A stretch of DNA of 64,000 nucleotides from positions 252,001 through 316,000 of the forward strand of contig JAJEKV010000103.1 of assembly GCA_021234155.1 (NCBI GenBank). Reading direction: 5' to 3'. The DNA is from Isoetes taiwanensis. Its lineage: Eukaryota; Streptophyta; Lycopodiopsida; Isoetales; Isoetaceae. Under the pieces are notes generated by a model that saw only the letters and a program-made list of their open reading frames with translations, had not been told where the DNA came from and made no database searches. The translations under genes and the position numbers were made by a program. Shown here piece by piece: positions 48,601 through 58,270 of the stretch; the stretch's first letter is position 1, and each line of letters opens with the position of its first letter.

Positions 48601-49326
48601 TTTTTTTTAATTATTATTATTACTAATGAACAGTTGGTAGTTGGTAAGACATATCTTGTTATACCTCTACGGCAGGTTATACAAAGATCATTCTATGTTA
48701 TATGCTCCCAATATATGAAAAGGTAAATGTCTTCAGCGCTTAGCATATAAGACATGAACATGACTTCTTCATTTGACAAAAATGTGTATCCAGGCAGCAT
48801 ATTTCTAGCACTTAGAACTAGGATAATTCTTGAACCAGTTAGGTTTCCATATTTCTAACGCTTGGGTTTGTATCTAGGCAGCATAGTTCTTACATTTGCT
48901 TAAATATTAATATGAAAATTTGACGCTTATGTGGCTTTACCGGCAAAATGGATGCAACAAAAATATTAGGGCTTCGAATGAATTGACTGGGGCCGATGAC
49001 CGTTGCTCCAACATGGCCGTGATTCCAACCTGGATAATCTGCATATTGCTCAGCCATGCAGGTAGGTGTCTTACATGCATGACACATAGATATTCTGTTA
49101 GGAATCAGGAGTAATTTGCTTTACGGTTCTGGCCTCTGGTGTAAATTGGCACAGAAGGTAGCAAGGGCTAAGGAATTAGTAAATCGAAAATGTGACTGTA
49201 GATAAATAGGGCAGCAGGTCTAAATGCGTCTGCAGCTTTATTTTTGCATCTCCTTGTTGATCAGCAGCATGACTAGGAAGAAGGGAGATCTTGGCATGGC
49301 CACACGAAAAAGAATGGAAGAAGAGA
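45641..49326. other. Unassigned spacer with simple repeats
   Basis: No gene is recognised. It contains an (ATGGAC)n array at 47,892-47,972 and a T run at 48,590-48,608. Confidence 0.45.
47892..47972. repeat. (ATGGAC)n hexanucleotide array
   Basis: About ten perfect ATGGAC units pass into ATGGAT units at the right end. Confidence 0.95.
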
Positions 49327-49359
49327 AGTCTGACGCTCTCCCAACTGAGCTATCCCCGC
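49327..49359 (-). pseudogene. tRNA-Phe 5' half, array edge
   Basis: The first 33 bases match tRNA-Phe (GCGGGGATAGCTCAGTTGGG onward), including the A box, up to the start of the anticodon arm. The rest is replaced by unrelated sequence. Confidence 0.9.
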
Positions 49360-49884
49360 ATTGGTGTAGTAAATTAATTGCAACTTATAGATTTTCAAGC
49401 AACTTAACAGTTTGAAATTTACATAACATACAAGGGTTTCTATTGTGAGTAACATACAAGGGTTTTCTGGTTATGGTAATATCAAGCGTCTTTCCAAATA
49501 GACATCCCTAACTTATTTGTCAATACCAAGCGTCTTTCAAAATAGACATCCCTAACTTATTTGTCAATCATCGTATCTCTCTTTTGTTACAACTTCACTG
49601 TTGAAAATATAAAGGGTCTTTCAAAATAGACATCCCTAACTTATTTGTCAATCATCGTATCTCTCTTTTGTTACAACTTCACTGTTGAAAATATAAAGGG
49701 GCTAGAAAAAAGCCTGACAACATTTGTGCATGTTATCCATTTTTTGCAGGGAGAGGAAGGTCATCATTGCTTGGTTTCCCACCTCATGCATTCTCCTACG
49801 CTTGAACATCAACAACCTGTTACCCTCCGATAACATGTCGTCGACGACTCCCTATTACAATGGGCATGCCAAAGGTCGAGGCAT

Positions 49885-49909
49885 TGCGGTGAGTGTGGAT
49901 CGAACACGC

Positions 49910-49952
<43 letters not shown>

Positions 49953-49957
49953 CCCGC
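49885..49957 (-). tRNA. tRNA-Phe(GAA), copy 1
   Basis: 73 nt that fold as a cloverleaf, with anticodon GAA in loop CTGAAGA. It differs from the array consensus at one T-stem base (G64 to A), the fewest of all copies. A TATA-like stretch lies about 25-31 bp upstream and CCAAT directly upstream. No T run of four or more lies close downstream. Confidence 0.95.
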
Positions 49958-50353
49958 ATTGGTATAGTAAATTAATTGCAACTTATATATTTTCAAGCAA
50001 CTTAACAGTTTGAAATTTACATAACATACAAGGGTTTCTATTGTGAGTAACATACACGGGTTTTCTGGTTATGGTAATACCAAGCGTCTTTCAAAATAGA
50101 CATCCCTAACTTATTTGTCAATCATTGTATCTCTCTTTTGTTACAACTTCACTGTTGAAAATAGAAAGGGCTTGAAAAAAGCCTGACGACATTTATGCAT
50201 GTTATCCATTTTTTGTAGGGAGAGGAAGGTCATCATTGCTTGGTTTCACACCTCATGCATTCTCCTACGCTTGAGCATCGACAACCTGTTACCCTCCGAT
50301 AACATGCCGTCGACGACTCCCTATTACAATGGGCATGCCAAACATCGAGGCAT

Positions 50354-50426
50354 TGCAGTGAACGTGGATCGAACACACGACCTTCAGATTTTCAATCTGA
50401 CGCTCTCCCAACTGAGCTATCCCCAC
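50354..50426 (-). tRNA. tRNA-Phe(GAA), copy 2, diverged
   Basis: Six changes, all C to T or G to A: positions 2, 32, 37, 50, 65 and 70. The stem changes leave G-U wobble pairs, so the cloverleaf still forms. Anticodon loop is TTGAAAA. Confidence 0.88.
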
Positions 50427-50818
50427 ATTGGTGTAGTAAATTAATTGCAAGTTATAGATTTTCAAGCAACTTAACAGTTTAAAATTTATATAACATACAA
50501 GGGTTTCTATTGTGAGTAACATACAAGGGTTTTCTTGTTATGGTAATACCAAGCATCTTTCAAAATAGACATCGCTAACTTATTTGTCAATCATCGTATC
50601 TCTCTTTTGTTAAAACTTCACTATTGAAAATAGAAAGGGGCTTGAAAAATTCCTGACGACATTTGTGCATGTTATCCATTTTGTGGAGGGAGAGGAAGGT
50701 CATCATTGCTTGGTTTCCTATGCATTCTCCTACGCTTGAACATAGACAACCTGTTACCCTCCGATAACATGTCGTCGACGACTCCCTATTACAATGGGCA
50801 TGCCAAACGTCGAGGCAT

Positions 50819-50891
50819 TGCAGTGAGCATGGATCGAACACGCGACCTTCAGATCTTCAGTTTGACGCTCTCCCAACTGAGCTATCCCCGC
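50819..50891 (-). tRNA. tRNA-Phe(GAA), copy 3
   Basis: Three transitions, at 30, 63 and 70. The change at 30 makes an A-C mismatch in the anticodon stem. Anticodon GAA is kept. Confidence 0.85.
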
Positions 50892-51285
50892 ATTGGTGTA
50901 GTAAATTAATTGCAACTTATAGATTTTCAAGCAACTTAACAGTTTGAAATTTATAAAACATACAAGGGTTTCTATTGTGAGTAACATACAAGGGTTTTCT
51001 GGTTATGGTAATACCAAGCGTCTTTCAAAATAGACATCCCTAACTTATTTGTCAATCGTATCTCTCTTTTGTTACAACTTGACTGTTGAAAATATAAAGG
51101 GGCTAGAAAAAAGCCTGACGATATTTGTGCATGTTATCCATTTTTTGTACGGAGAGGAAGGTCATCATTGCTTGGTTTCCCACCTCATGCATTCTCCTAC
51201 GCTTGAACATCAACAACATGTTACCCTCCGATAACATGCCGTCGACGACTCCCTATTACAATGGGCATGCCAAACGTCGAGGCAT

Positions 51286-51340
51286 TGCGGTGAGCGTGGA
51301 TCGAACCGCCGACCTTCGGATCTTCGATCGGCGGCTCTCT
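51286..51340 (-). pseudogene. Truncated, rearranged tRNA-Phe copy 4
   Basis: The 3' half is present (CACCGCA end, GTTCGATCC B box), but the anticodon and T arms have several linked changes that create a new inverted repeat GCCGCCGA/TCGGCGG. The 5' quarter is missing, and the sequence jumps into the linker of another unit (AAGGTCATCATTGC). This accounts for the short 182-bp step. Confidence 0.88.
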
Positions 51341-51453
51341 AAGGTCATCATTGCTTGGTTTTCCACCTCATGCATTCTCCTACGCTTGAACATCAACAAC
51401 CTATTACCCTCCGATAACATGCCGTCGACGACTCCCTATTACAATGGGCATGC

Positions 51454-51459
51454 AAAAAA
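51454..51459 (-). terminator. T6 Pol III terminator for copy 5
   Basis: Six A on the plus strand, giving TTTTTT about 8 bases after the tRNA 3' end. Copies 1, 2, 3, 6 and 7 have only TTT or less at the matching place. Confidence 0.75.
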
Positions 51460-51467
51460 TTGAGCAT

Positions 51468-51495
51468 TGCGGTGAGCGTAGATCGAACACGCGAA

Positions 51496-51535
<40 letters not shown>

Positions 51536-51540
51536 CCCGC
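51468..51540 (-). tRNA. tRNA-Phe(GAA), copy 5
   Basis: Two changes: C61 to T (wobble in the T stem) and one G to T in the variable loop. It has a clean T6 stop signal just downstream, so this is the copy best equipped for transcription. Confidence 0.92.
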
Positions 51541-51937
51541 ATTGGTGTAGTAAATTGATTGCAACTTATAGATTTTCAAGCAACTTAATAGTTTGAAATT
51601 TATATAACATACAAGGGTTTCTATTGTGAGTAACATACAATGGTTTTCTGGTTATGGTAATACCAAGCGTCTTTCAAAATAGACATCCCTAACTTATTTG
51701 TCAATCATCTTATCTCTCTTTTGTTACAACTTCACCGTTGAAAATATAAAGGGGCTAGAAAAAAGCCTGACGACATTTGTGCATGTTATTCATTTTTTGT
51801 AGGGAGAGGAAGGTCATCATTGCTTGGTTTCCCACCTCATGGATTCTCCTACGCTTGAACATCAACAACCTGTTACCCTCCAATAACATGCCGTCGACGA
51901 CTCCCTATTACAATGGGCATGCCAAATGTTGAGGCAT

Positions 51938-51962
51938 TGCGATGAGCATGGATCGAACACGC

Positions 51963-51997
<35 letters not shown>

Positions 51998-52010
51998 AAG
52001 CTATCCCCGC
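51938..52010 (-). tRNA. tRNA-Phe(GAA), copy 6
   Basis: Three C to T changes, at 13, 63 and 69. All leave wobble pairs. Anticodon GAA is kept. There is no nearby T run. Confidence 0.87.
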
Positions 52011-52407
52011 ATTGGTGTAGTAAATTAATTGCAACTTATATATTTTCAAGCAACTTAACGGTTTGAAATTTATATAACATACAAGGCTTTCTATTGTGAG
52101 TAACATACAAGTGTTTTCTTGTTATGGTAATACCAAGCGTCTTTCAAAATAGACATGGCTAACTTATTTGTCAATCATCGTATCTCTCTTTTGTTATAAC
52201 TTCACTGTTGAAAATATAAAGGGGCTAGAAAAAAGCTTGACGACATTTGTGCATGTTATCCATTTTTTGTAGGGAGAGGAAGGTCATCATTGCTTAGTTT
52301 CCCACCTCATGCATTCTCCTACGCTTGAACATCAACAACCTGTTACCCTCCGATCTCATGCCATCGACGACTCCCTATTACAATGGGCATGCCAAACGTT
52401 GAGGCAT

Positions 52408-52480
52408 GGCGGTGAGCGTGGATCGAACATGCAACCTTCAGATCTTCAGTCTGATGCTCTCCCAATTGAGCTATCCCCGT
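52408..52480 (-). pseudogene. tRNA-Phe copy 7, probably inactive
   Basis: Six changes, including G1 to A (loses the first acceptor pair), G15 to A, G26 to A, C48 to T, G51 to A and discriminator A73 to C. Loss of the 1-72 pair and the discriminator base should harm processing and charging. Confidence 0.75.
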
Positions 52481-52863
52481 ATTGGTGTAGTAAATTAATT
52501 GCAACTTATAGATTTTGAAGCAACTTAACAGTTTGAAATTTATATAACATATAAGGGTTTCTATTGTGAGTAACATACAAGGGTTTTCTGGTTATGTTAA
52601 TACCAAACGTCTTTCAAAATATACATCCCTAACTTATTTGTCAATCATCGCATCTCTCTTTTGTTACAACTTCACTGTTGAAAATAGAAAGGGGCTAGAA
52701 CAAAGCCTGACGACATTTGTGCATGTTATCCATTTTTTGTAGGGAGAGGAATGTCATCATTGCTTGGTTTTCCACCTCATGCATTCTCCCACGCTTGAAT
52801 ATCGACAACCTGTTACCTTTCGATAACACGTTGTCGGACGACTCCCTATTACAATGGGCATGC

Positions 52864-52869
52864 AAAAAA
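52864..52869 (-). terminator. T6 Pol III terminator for copy 8
   Basis: Six A on the plus strand, in the same setting (TGCAAAAAATTGAGC) as at copy 5. The two copies share this variant linker end. Confidence 0.75.
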
Positions 52870-52877
52870 TTGAGCAT

Positions 52878-52950
52878 TGCGGTGAGCGTGGATCAAACAC
52901 GCGACCTTCAGATCTTCAGTCTAACGCTCTCTCAACTGAGCTATCCCCGC
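52878..52950 (-). tRNA. tRNA-Phe(GAA), copy 8
   Basis: Three transitions: C28 to T, a D-loop G to A, and C56 to T. C56 is an invariant base of the T loop and B box, so promoter strength and folding are probably reduced despite the T6 terminator. Confidence 0.75.
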
Positions 52951-53191
52951 ATTGATGTAGTAAATTAATTGCAACTTATAGATTTCCAAGCAACTTAACA
53001 GTTTGAAATTTATATAACATACAAGGGTTTCTATTGTGAGAAACATACAAGGGTTTTCTGTTATGGTAATACCAAGCGTCTTTCAAAATAGACATCCCTA
53101 ACTTATTTGTCAATCATCGTATCTCTCTTTTGTTACAACTTCACTGTTGAAAATATAAAGGGGCTAGAAAAAAGCCTGACGACATTTGTGC

Positions 53192-54797
53192 TGTGACGTT
53201 CCACATATTTATACGCCTTTTTAAGTATAAATACGTGACACGTCACTATGAATAATTAATGGCACATTAATTATTCATAAGCTAAGGTTAGCTATGTTAA
53301 TAATTAATTATTAAAGTGGAAACCTAACCTTAAACCCTAATTCGAATTTAGGGCTTAACCTAATAGTAAAAAGGGCTAAAATACCAAATTAGTTAATATT
53401 AGCCAACCCGGAGCTGCCACCTGGCCCAAATCGATTGGGCAAGGGAGAGTTACTAACTTGGGACCCAAATTGGGGTGTTGTACCCCCATTTGCCCCAATT
53501 CGAATTGGGGGAGGTTGGTGGAGGAGGAGCTGCTGTTCCACCATGTTCCAGCCGGAAGGATGGAGCACCCGAGCGATAGTGGACCTAGCTATGATCCCGG
53601 TTAGTACATAGATAGCTTGGATTCCTAGATAGTCATAGGACTGACCCTTGTATGCTCAGAAGGTAGCTAGGGTTAACCCTTGTATGAATAGATGTATGGT
53701 TAATCTCTATTTTATGTATGGTTAAATTTTATGTTCTATTCGAAGCTATGGATGGATGGATGCATAGGGATAGCTTTCTTTCTGTTCCTCCTGTGTGGTA
53801 TGGGTAAAAGGGAGGGTAGAGACCTAAAGGCCTCTAGAAGTAGAGATGTTCCTAGATAGAACCCTTAAAACCCAGTAAATGCGGCCTATGCACAAGAGCC
53901 AACCTGGCTGTGGATGCTATGATGTGGTTCAATACCGGATAATTGTATGATGGTGAATCGGGGTGGGGTCTTGCCTAAGCGCAGCCTCTGAGGACTTCTA
54001 TAGTGTGCTAGGCTTATAGCCGGTCACCATGTGTGGGCCGGGTATGGGTCTGACACTCTGCGTGAGTCATAGATGCCGTCCTGGGCTCAAACGGGTTGGT
54101 GAGCTGACCTTTAGATTTAGGAGAGTAAGTCGGGTACGGATGCGGGGGTCAATGAGGGGGCACGTGTTCTCTAGCACACCCAGGGATCCGTCATGCTCGG
54201 GGAGGAGATGCCTCTCTGACCTACCTCATCGGACCGGGGAGATGTAACCCGGAGTAGTCCCGAAGGGTGATTCCTTGGGATTGCGTCTCTGGAGGGCTAC
54301 AAGCACGTCATAGCATGATTCAGCCTATCTGCAAAGTGTGCACAGGAGGGGCGGATGGAGTGGACAACCCTAGCCATTGTCTTATGCCAGCCAATGCCAT
54401 GTTATATCTCCGTCTGTTGTTATCTTGAGACCCTGACAGTCAGTCACCCCCATGGAGTCTGAGCCCGGGGTAGAGCCCTTAGTTATGGTGTATTTCCTTT
54501 GTTATGTTGGTATTCTGTTGTTAGTTATATTGATGATGATGGGCCACCCTTCGTGGTGGTATATTGTTATTTAGTATTGTTGCTAGATGCTAATATGTAT
54601 GTACGCTTCCGCTATATAGGATTCCCATAGAAGGCGTGGGACGAATGACACCTCCGTGTCCTTCACCCGGACACTTGGCCATCACAAGTGGTCCGAGTCA
54701 GACGGAGGGCCTTTCCGTGGTGATGGATTCGCCATGGGAGGGGAATTTCCCGTATTTTATACGACGGGAGCATCGTATGGATTCGGGGAGCATCACA
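53192..54797 (+). repeat. 5' LTR, 1,606 bp
   Basis: It starts TGTGACGTTCCAC and ends GGAGCATCACA, so the first and last five bases (TGTGA/TCACA) are inverted repeats. It is followed one base later by the primer binding site. The five bases before it are TGTGC. Confidence 0.9.
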
Positions 54798-54798
54798 G

Positions 54799-54812
54799 TG
54801 GTATCAGAGCCA
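54799..54812 (+). other. Primer binding site, initiator-Met tRNA
   Basis: TGGTATCAGAGCCA is the exact complement of the 3' end of plant initiator Met tRNA with CCA, for 14 bases. Confidence 0.92.
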
Positions 54813-55428
54813 TGATTTTGGTGGACCAAAAATGTTGCACTGGCCATGTCTAACTCGTTAGACCGTTAGATAGTAGGGGACCTCCAACGCGTAGGAAAGT
54901 TACACCAAACCCATAAGTAGGATGAGTTGTAGCCTAAGTATGCGAGGATTGAGCTAGTTAAGAAGGAAAAAATAAAAAATAAAAACAAATCCAAATATTA
55001 AGATGAAGTTATGTCTGTTTCGGCAAAATGCAGTTCCTTTCTTCCGGAGGCCATAACTTTCTCTAGGTAACTCGGATTGAGGCAATTATTGCTCCAGTCG
55101 TCCGGCACGCTCCAACTACCTTAAAGGGGTCATCAACTGGCAGCAGAAGGTCGAGCAAGGGGGGCAAACCCAATAGCGGCGCTGCCCGGGTTTGGACGCC
55201 CCAGAATTAGGAGTTAAGCGCGTATAACTGGAGCAGCGCCGCTCTGTATAAAACGCGTATTTCCGCTGTATAAAAATTTTTGTATTTTTTTTTATATACC
55301 TAATTTTTTTGGCACCTCAACCCAGATTTGAACACATGACCACACCAAGCTCTCTTGAGTGTAATACGTGTGTTTCACATATTTTTTATACATATATAGT
55401 ACTCTATTTCTTTGCATAGCAACTTTTA

Positions 55429-55497
55429 TGGTACTATGGTGTCTTGAACCCTTGACCTCCCAGCACCCAGCCAAACACTTTACCAACAGGGTAAGCC
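55429..55497 (-). other. tRNA-like segment inside the LTR element, antisense
   Basis: On the minus strand CCCTGTTGGTAAAGTG resembles a D arm/A box, and GGAGGTCAAGGGTTCAAGAC resembles a variable loop, T arm and B box at the right distance. Stem pairing in the anticodon arm is poor. A second T-arm-like phrase (GGTCATGTGTTCAAATC) lies near 55,325-55,345. Both recur in the second copy. Confidence 0.45.
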
Positions 55498-58270
55498 TTC
55501 TTTTAGTGATAACAATAGTCTCGTTTTATACTTAACCAATAATATCTCTGTTTCTCTAGAAAGACTCATGTCTACCATCACTCTTCTCTAAACCGATGCT
55601 GAGGTGGCAACAACTCCGCCGGACTTGTGCAACCATGGTGAGCTAGAAATCACTTAGATCATTGCGGAATGTCTCTGCAACCATATTGACATACGTTTAC
55701 GCTGAGTGATGGAAGGAACTTCCTCGGAGTAGGATAGAAACTTCCAAGTTGGATTCTAATCCACTCTTCACCTTGGATATTCTTTAGGCGATGATAATAA
55801 TGTCCAGTTATCGACTTGTATCCATGTTCGAGTCCTATCTATTCTAACTTACACCTCCATGTAACCCATGGCATTCACCCCTACCTGATCCGGGTATGGA
55901 TCATGTGGGAGAGCTAGTCTTAGGTGTCTATGCAACACACATTTGAACTTCTAGCAAGTAACTGCTATTCGCTATCTATCTAGGAATTGTACTAATGTAC
56001 TATTCAACCCCATCATTTTAAGCTTCATTCTATGGGCCATTAACATTTATTTCACGTGCCAACTACAACATCATACCCTAGCATGCAACGGATTGATGGT
56101 CCTTTGCCCATTTCGAACGTATCTCCAGACCCTTCATCAGTAACTTTAGGATACGCTCGTCTTTCTCTCCTTGTGTCGCCACCTAGATTACCTCTCCAAG
56201 ATGTTTATCATATGTGTACATAGTATGTACATAATAACCACAATCCTAGAGCTTTGCTCTAACTTAGCTAACGTGTAACCTTGGTGGTTCTTTCAAACAA
56301 AACCCATTGCCTATATACCTTCATGTTGTGGCTACGCCACCTACTTCCTAAATGGACAGGGGCCAACTCTACCGGACTTGTATATGCTGCCTATATTTTG
56401 ATAGAGTCTCCAGCTATTTCAACCATCCCTTTAGTGCCTTATCGTACTTTAACCTCGTACGTAAACTATGATTCCCCCACGGGATTATGCCATAATTCCA
56501 AAGGTTTCTACCACAATCGAAGGCCTTCTCTAAAGGTTCCTTCAGTTAAATATCCTTTGTGTTCCACCATGCTTTGTCATAATTAACCTATTTTCTTAAG
56601 TTATCATGTCAACTTCAACTTTTCATCGCTTCAAATGTTGTCGTCTTTGGCTCCCTTATAATCAGATGGAGGCATTAATATCTCTCGATCTCATAATAGG
56701 AAAACCCTATATTCGAACCTCGTCTTAAAGTCATAATCTATAAGAGGTCTATGCCTCAAGGCAACGGATCCTCCAGCTTCTACTTCAGTATCTACAATTG
56801 TTTCCCGCGAGTAGGGTAATTCTTAGGATATATGGACTGACTACTGGTCTATATAATCTCACCCCTTCTGATCTGACACCTCGTCTTGATTCTTATCAGG
56901 ACTTCAAATTGCTCTATATTGCCCTCTTCTCGGTTATCCCTAAAGGTATAATCGCCAAAGTCGTCGTACTCCTTCTTTTCTTCCATCAGGGGCATGCGAT
57001 ATTTTACACATCTTCTTATTCCCAAAACCGAATAGATGCTCTCAGCTTATAACGCTGAAGGAATTCATTGGTATCTACAACCTTGGAGTAGTTAAGCTCT
57101 CATTATCAGTTTATTCCAACACCGTTCTAACCATCCTCGGGATGTTTTTGAATGTAACATCACCGTATATGCTAGACTTACTCTAGCTATTTTCACTGAT
57201 TTAAATTCTTTCCATATTCCTTATTACGATGAACCTAGGATAGGCAACTCCAACCATTGGGGTAACTTGAATGCTTATCTCTCCTGGGTCATACTTAATC
57301 CAATATCTTTGAGCATATGCCTATCATTATGCTTATTCTTTAAGCATACCTAAGTAATATTACATCTAAATATCACAATCGACATCTTTGATAGCCGTAC
57401 GACCCCATCAAGGGTTTCGAGATCGTTAACATCCTTCCCGATCACGCTTTTGAACATTTGCAGCATACGCTCCGTCGCACTTGGAATTATTGGGATTGTA
57501 CTAAGCGGGGAAGCCTTTCTTTGATCGAACGATCACCTCTCGCGGATAATTTATGCACTTCGAGGCCTTTTTAATTTGTTCATCGTCAGCCCTACTTTGA
57601 GCTATCAGTATGTTATAATAGTCATAGTTCCCTTGGTCCTCAAGCTTGAGTCACAAATTCCACAGGGGCAAATGCCACCCTAAGTCCTAGTGGCCATGTT
57701 TAACAACTCGTATAGGAACTCTCATCTTCATTACTTCCGTCTTCATATGGAATGTGAATTAAAAGTTCTATTATACACCCTTTTTTTTCTTGTTATGTTT
57801 TGCCATTAAATGGTCCTAGAAATGCGCATATACCAATGCGGAGCTACTCCTCGGGATACCCGCAATCACAGGAGTCCGAGCACATTCTCCTTGGTCGGAT
57901 GTTCATTGGGCACTTACCTTATTCATACTCCCTCTTTTTGGTCTATTCAAAGTATCCCTCAAATTTTCTATGTTTGAGGCGTTGTTTACAACAACTTTCG
58001 GTACCTCTTGTCAAACACCGGCCTTATGCGTGTGCATTACTTGCCTCCTAGTGTATCATTCGTTGAAGGTCAACTTTCCTTCATAGTCTAGCTTTCCCGA
58101 GCTCCAACATACTTGGTAGCTTTCGGGGCGGTTTGCACCTTTTGCTAGGAATTGCCGTCTTCCATTCCAGCAGTCTTCGTCAATTCGACCTCGGCTCTCT
58201 TCACCTTGTGTGAAAACTACGTTCCACACTATTGTCCAGTCTTTTATTCGGCATCTCGATGCTCCCAACC

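Larger units (their letters stand above)
49327..53191 (-). repeat. Tandem array of tRNA-Phe units, period about 470 bp
   Basis: The tRNA 3' ends lie at 49,885, 50,354, 50,819, 51,286, 51,468, 51,938, 52,408 and 52,878. The spacing is 465-470 bp except for one shortened step of 182 bp. The linker is conserved between units, including TCTTTCAAAATAGACATCCC and GAAGGTCATCATTGCTTGGT. The left edge is a 5' tRNA half joined to unrelated DNA. The right edge is cut by an LTR element in the middle of a unit. Antisense open frames of 60-112 codons through the units are by-products of repetition. Confidence 0.95.
53192..58270 (+). mobile_element. LTR retrotransposon, 5' LTR and internal region, no clear coding
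   Basis: The element enters the tRNA-Phe array within a linker (after CATTTGTGC). The 5' LTR is followed by an initiator-Met primer binding site, which fits Ty3-type and many other plant LTR elements. The internal region (54,813 to about 58,270) has no gag or pol motif in any frame, only short frames, so this is either a heavily decayed or a non-coding (LARD-like) element. Its first 1.6 kb of internal sequence recurs at 62.37-64.0 kb. No 3' LTR lies in the window. The right limit is set only by the start of LINE sequence. Confidence 0.8.

Noticed and set aside
49645-52968. Repeated open frames of 60-112 codons on both strands in the tRNA array
   Set aside because: They read through tRNA genes and linkers, recur only because the unit recurs, and have no protein motif.
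49327-53191. CRISPR-like array
   Set aside because: The repeats are about 470 bp and contain tRNA genes. This is a plant nuclear locus.
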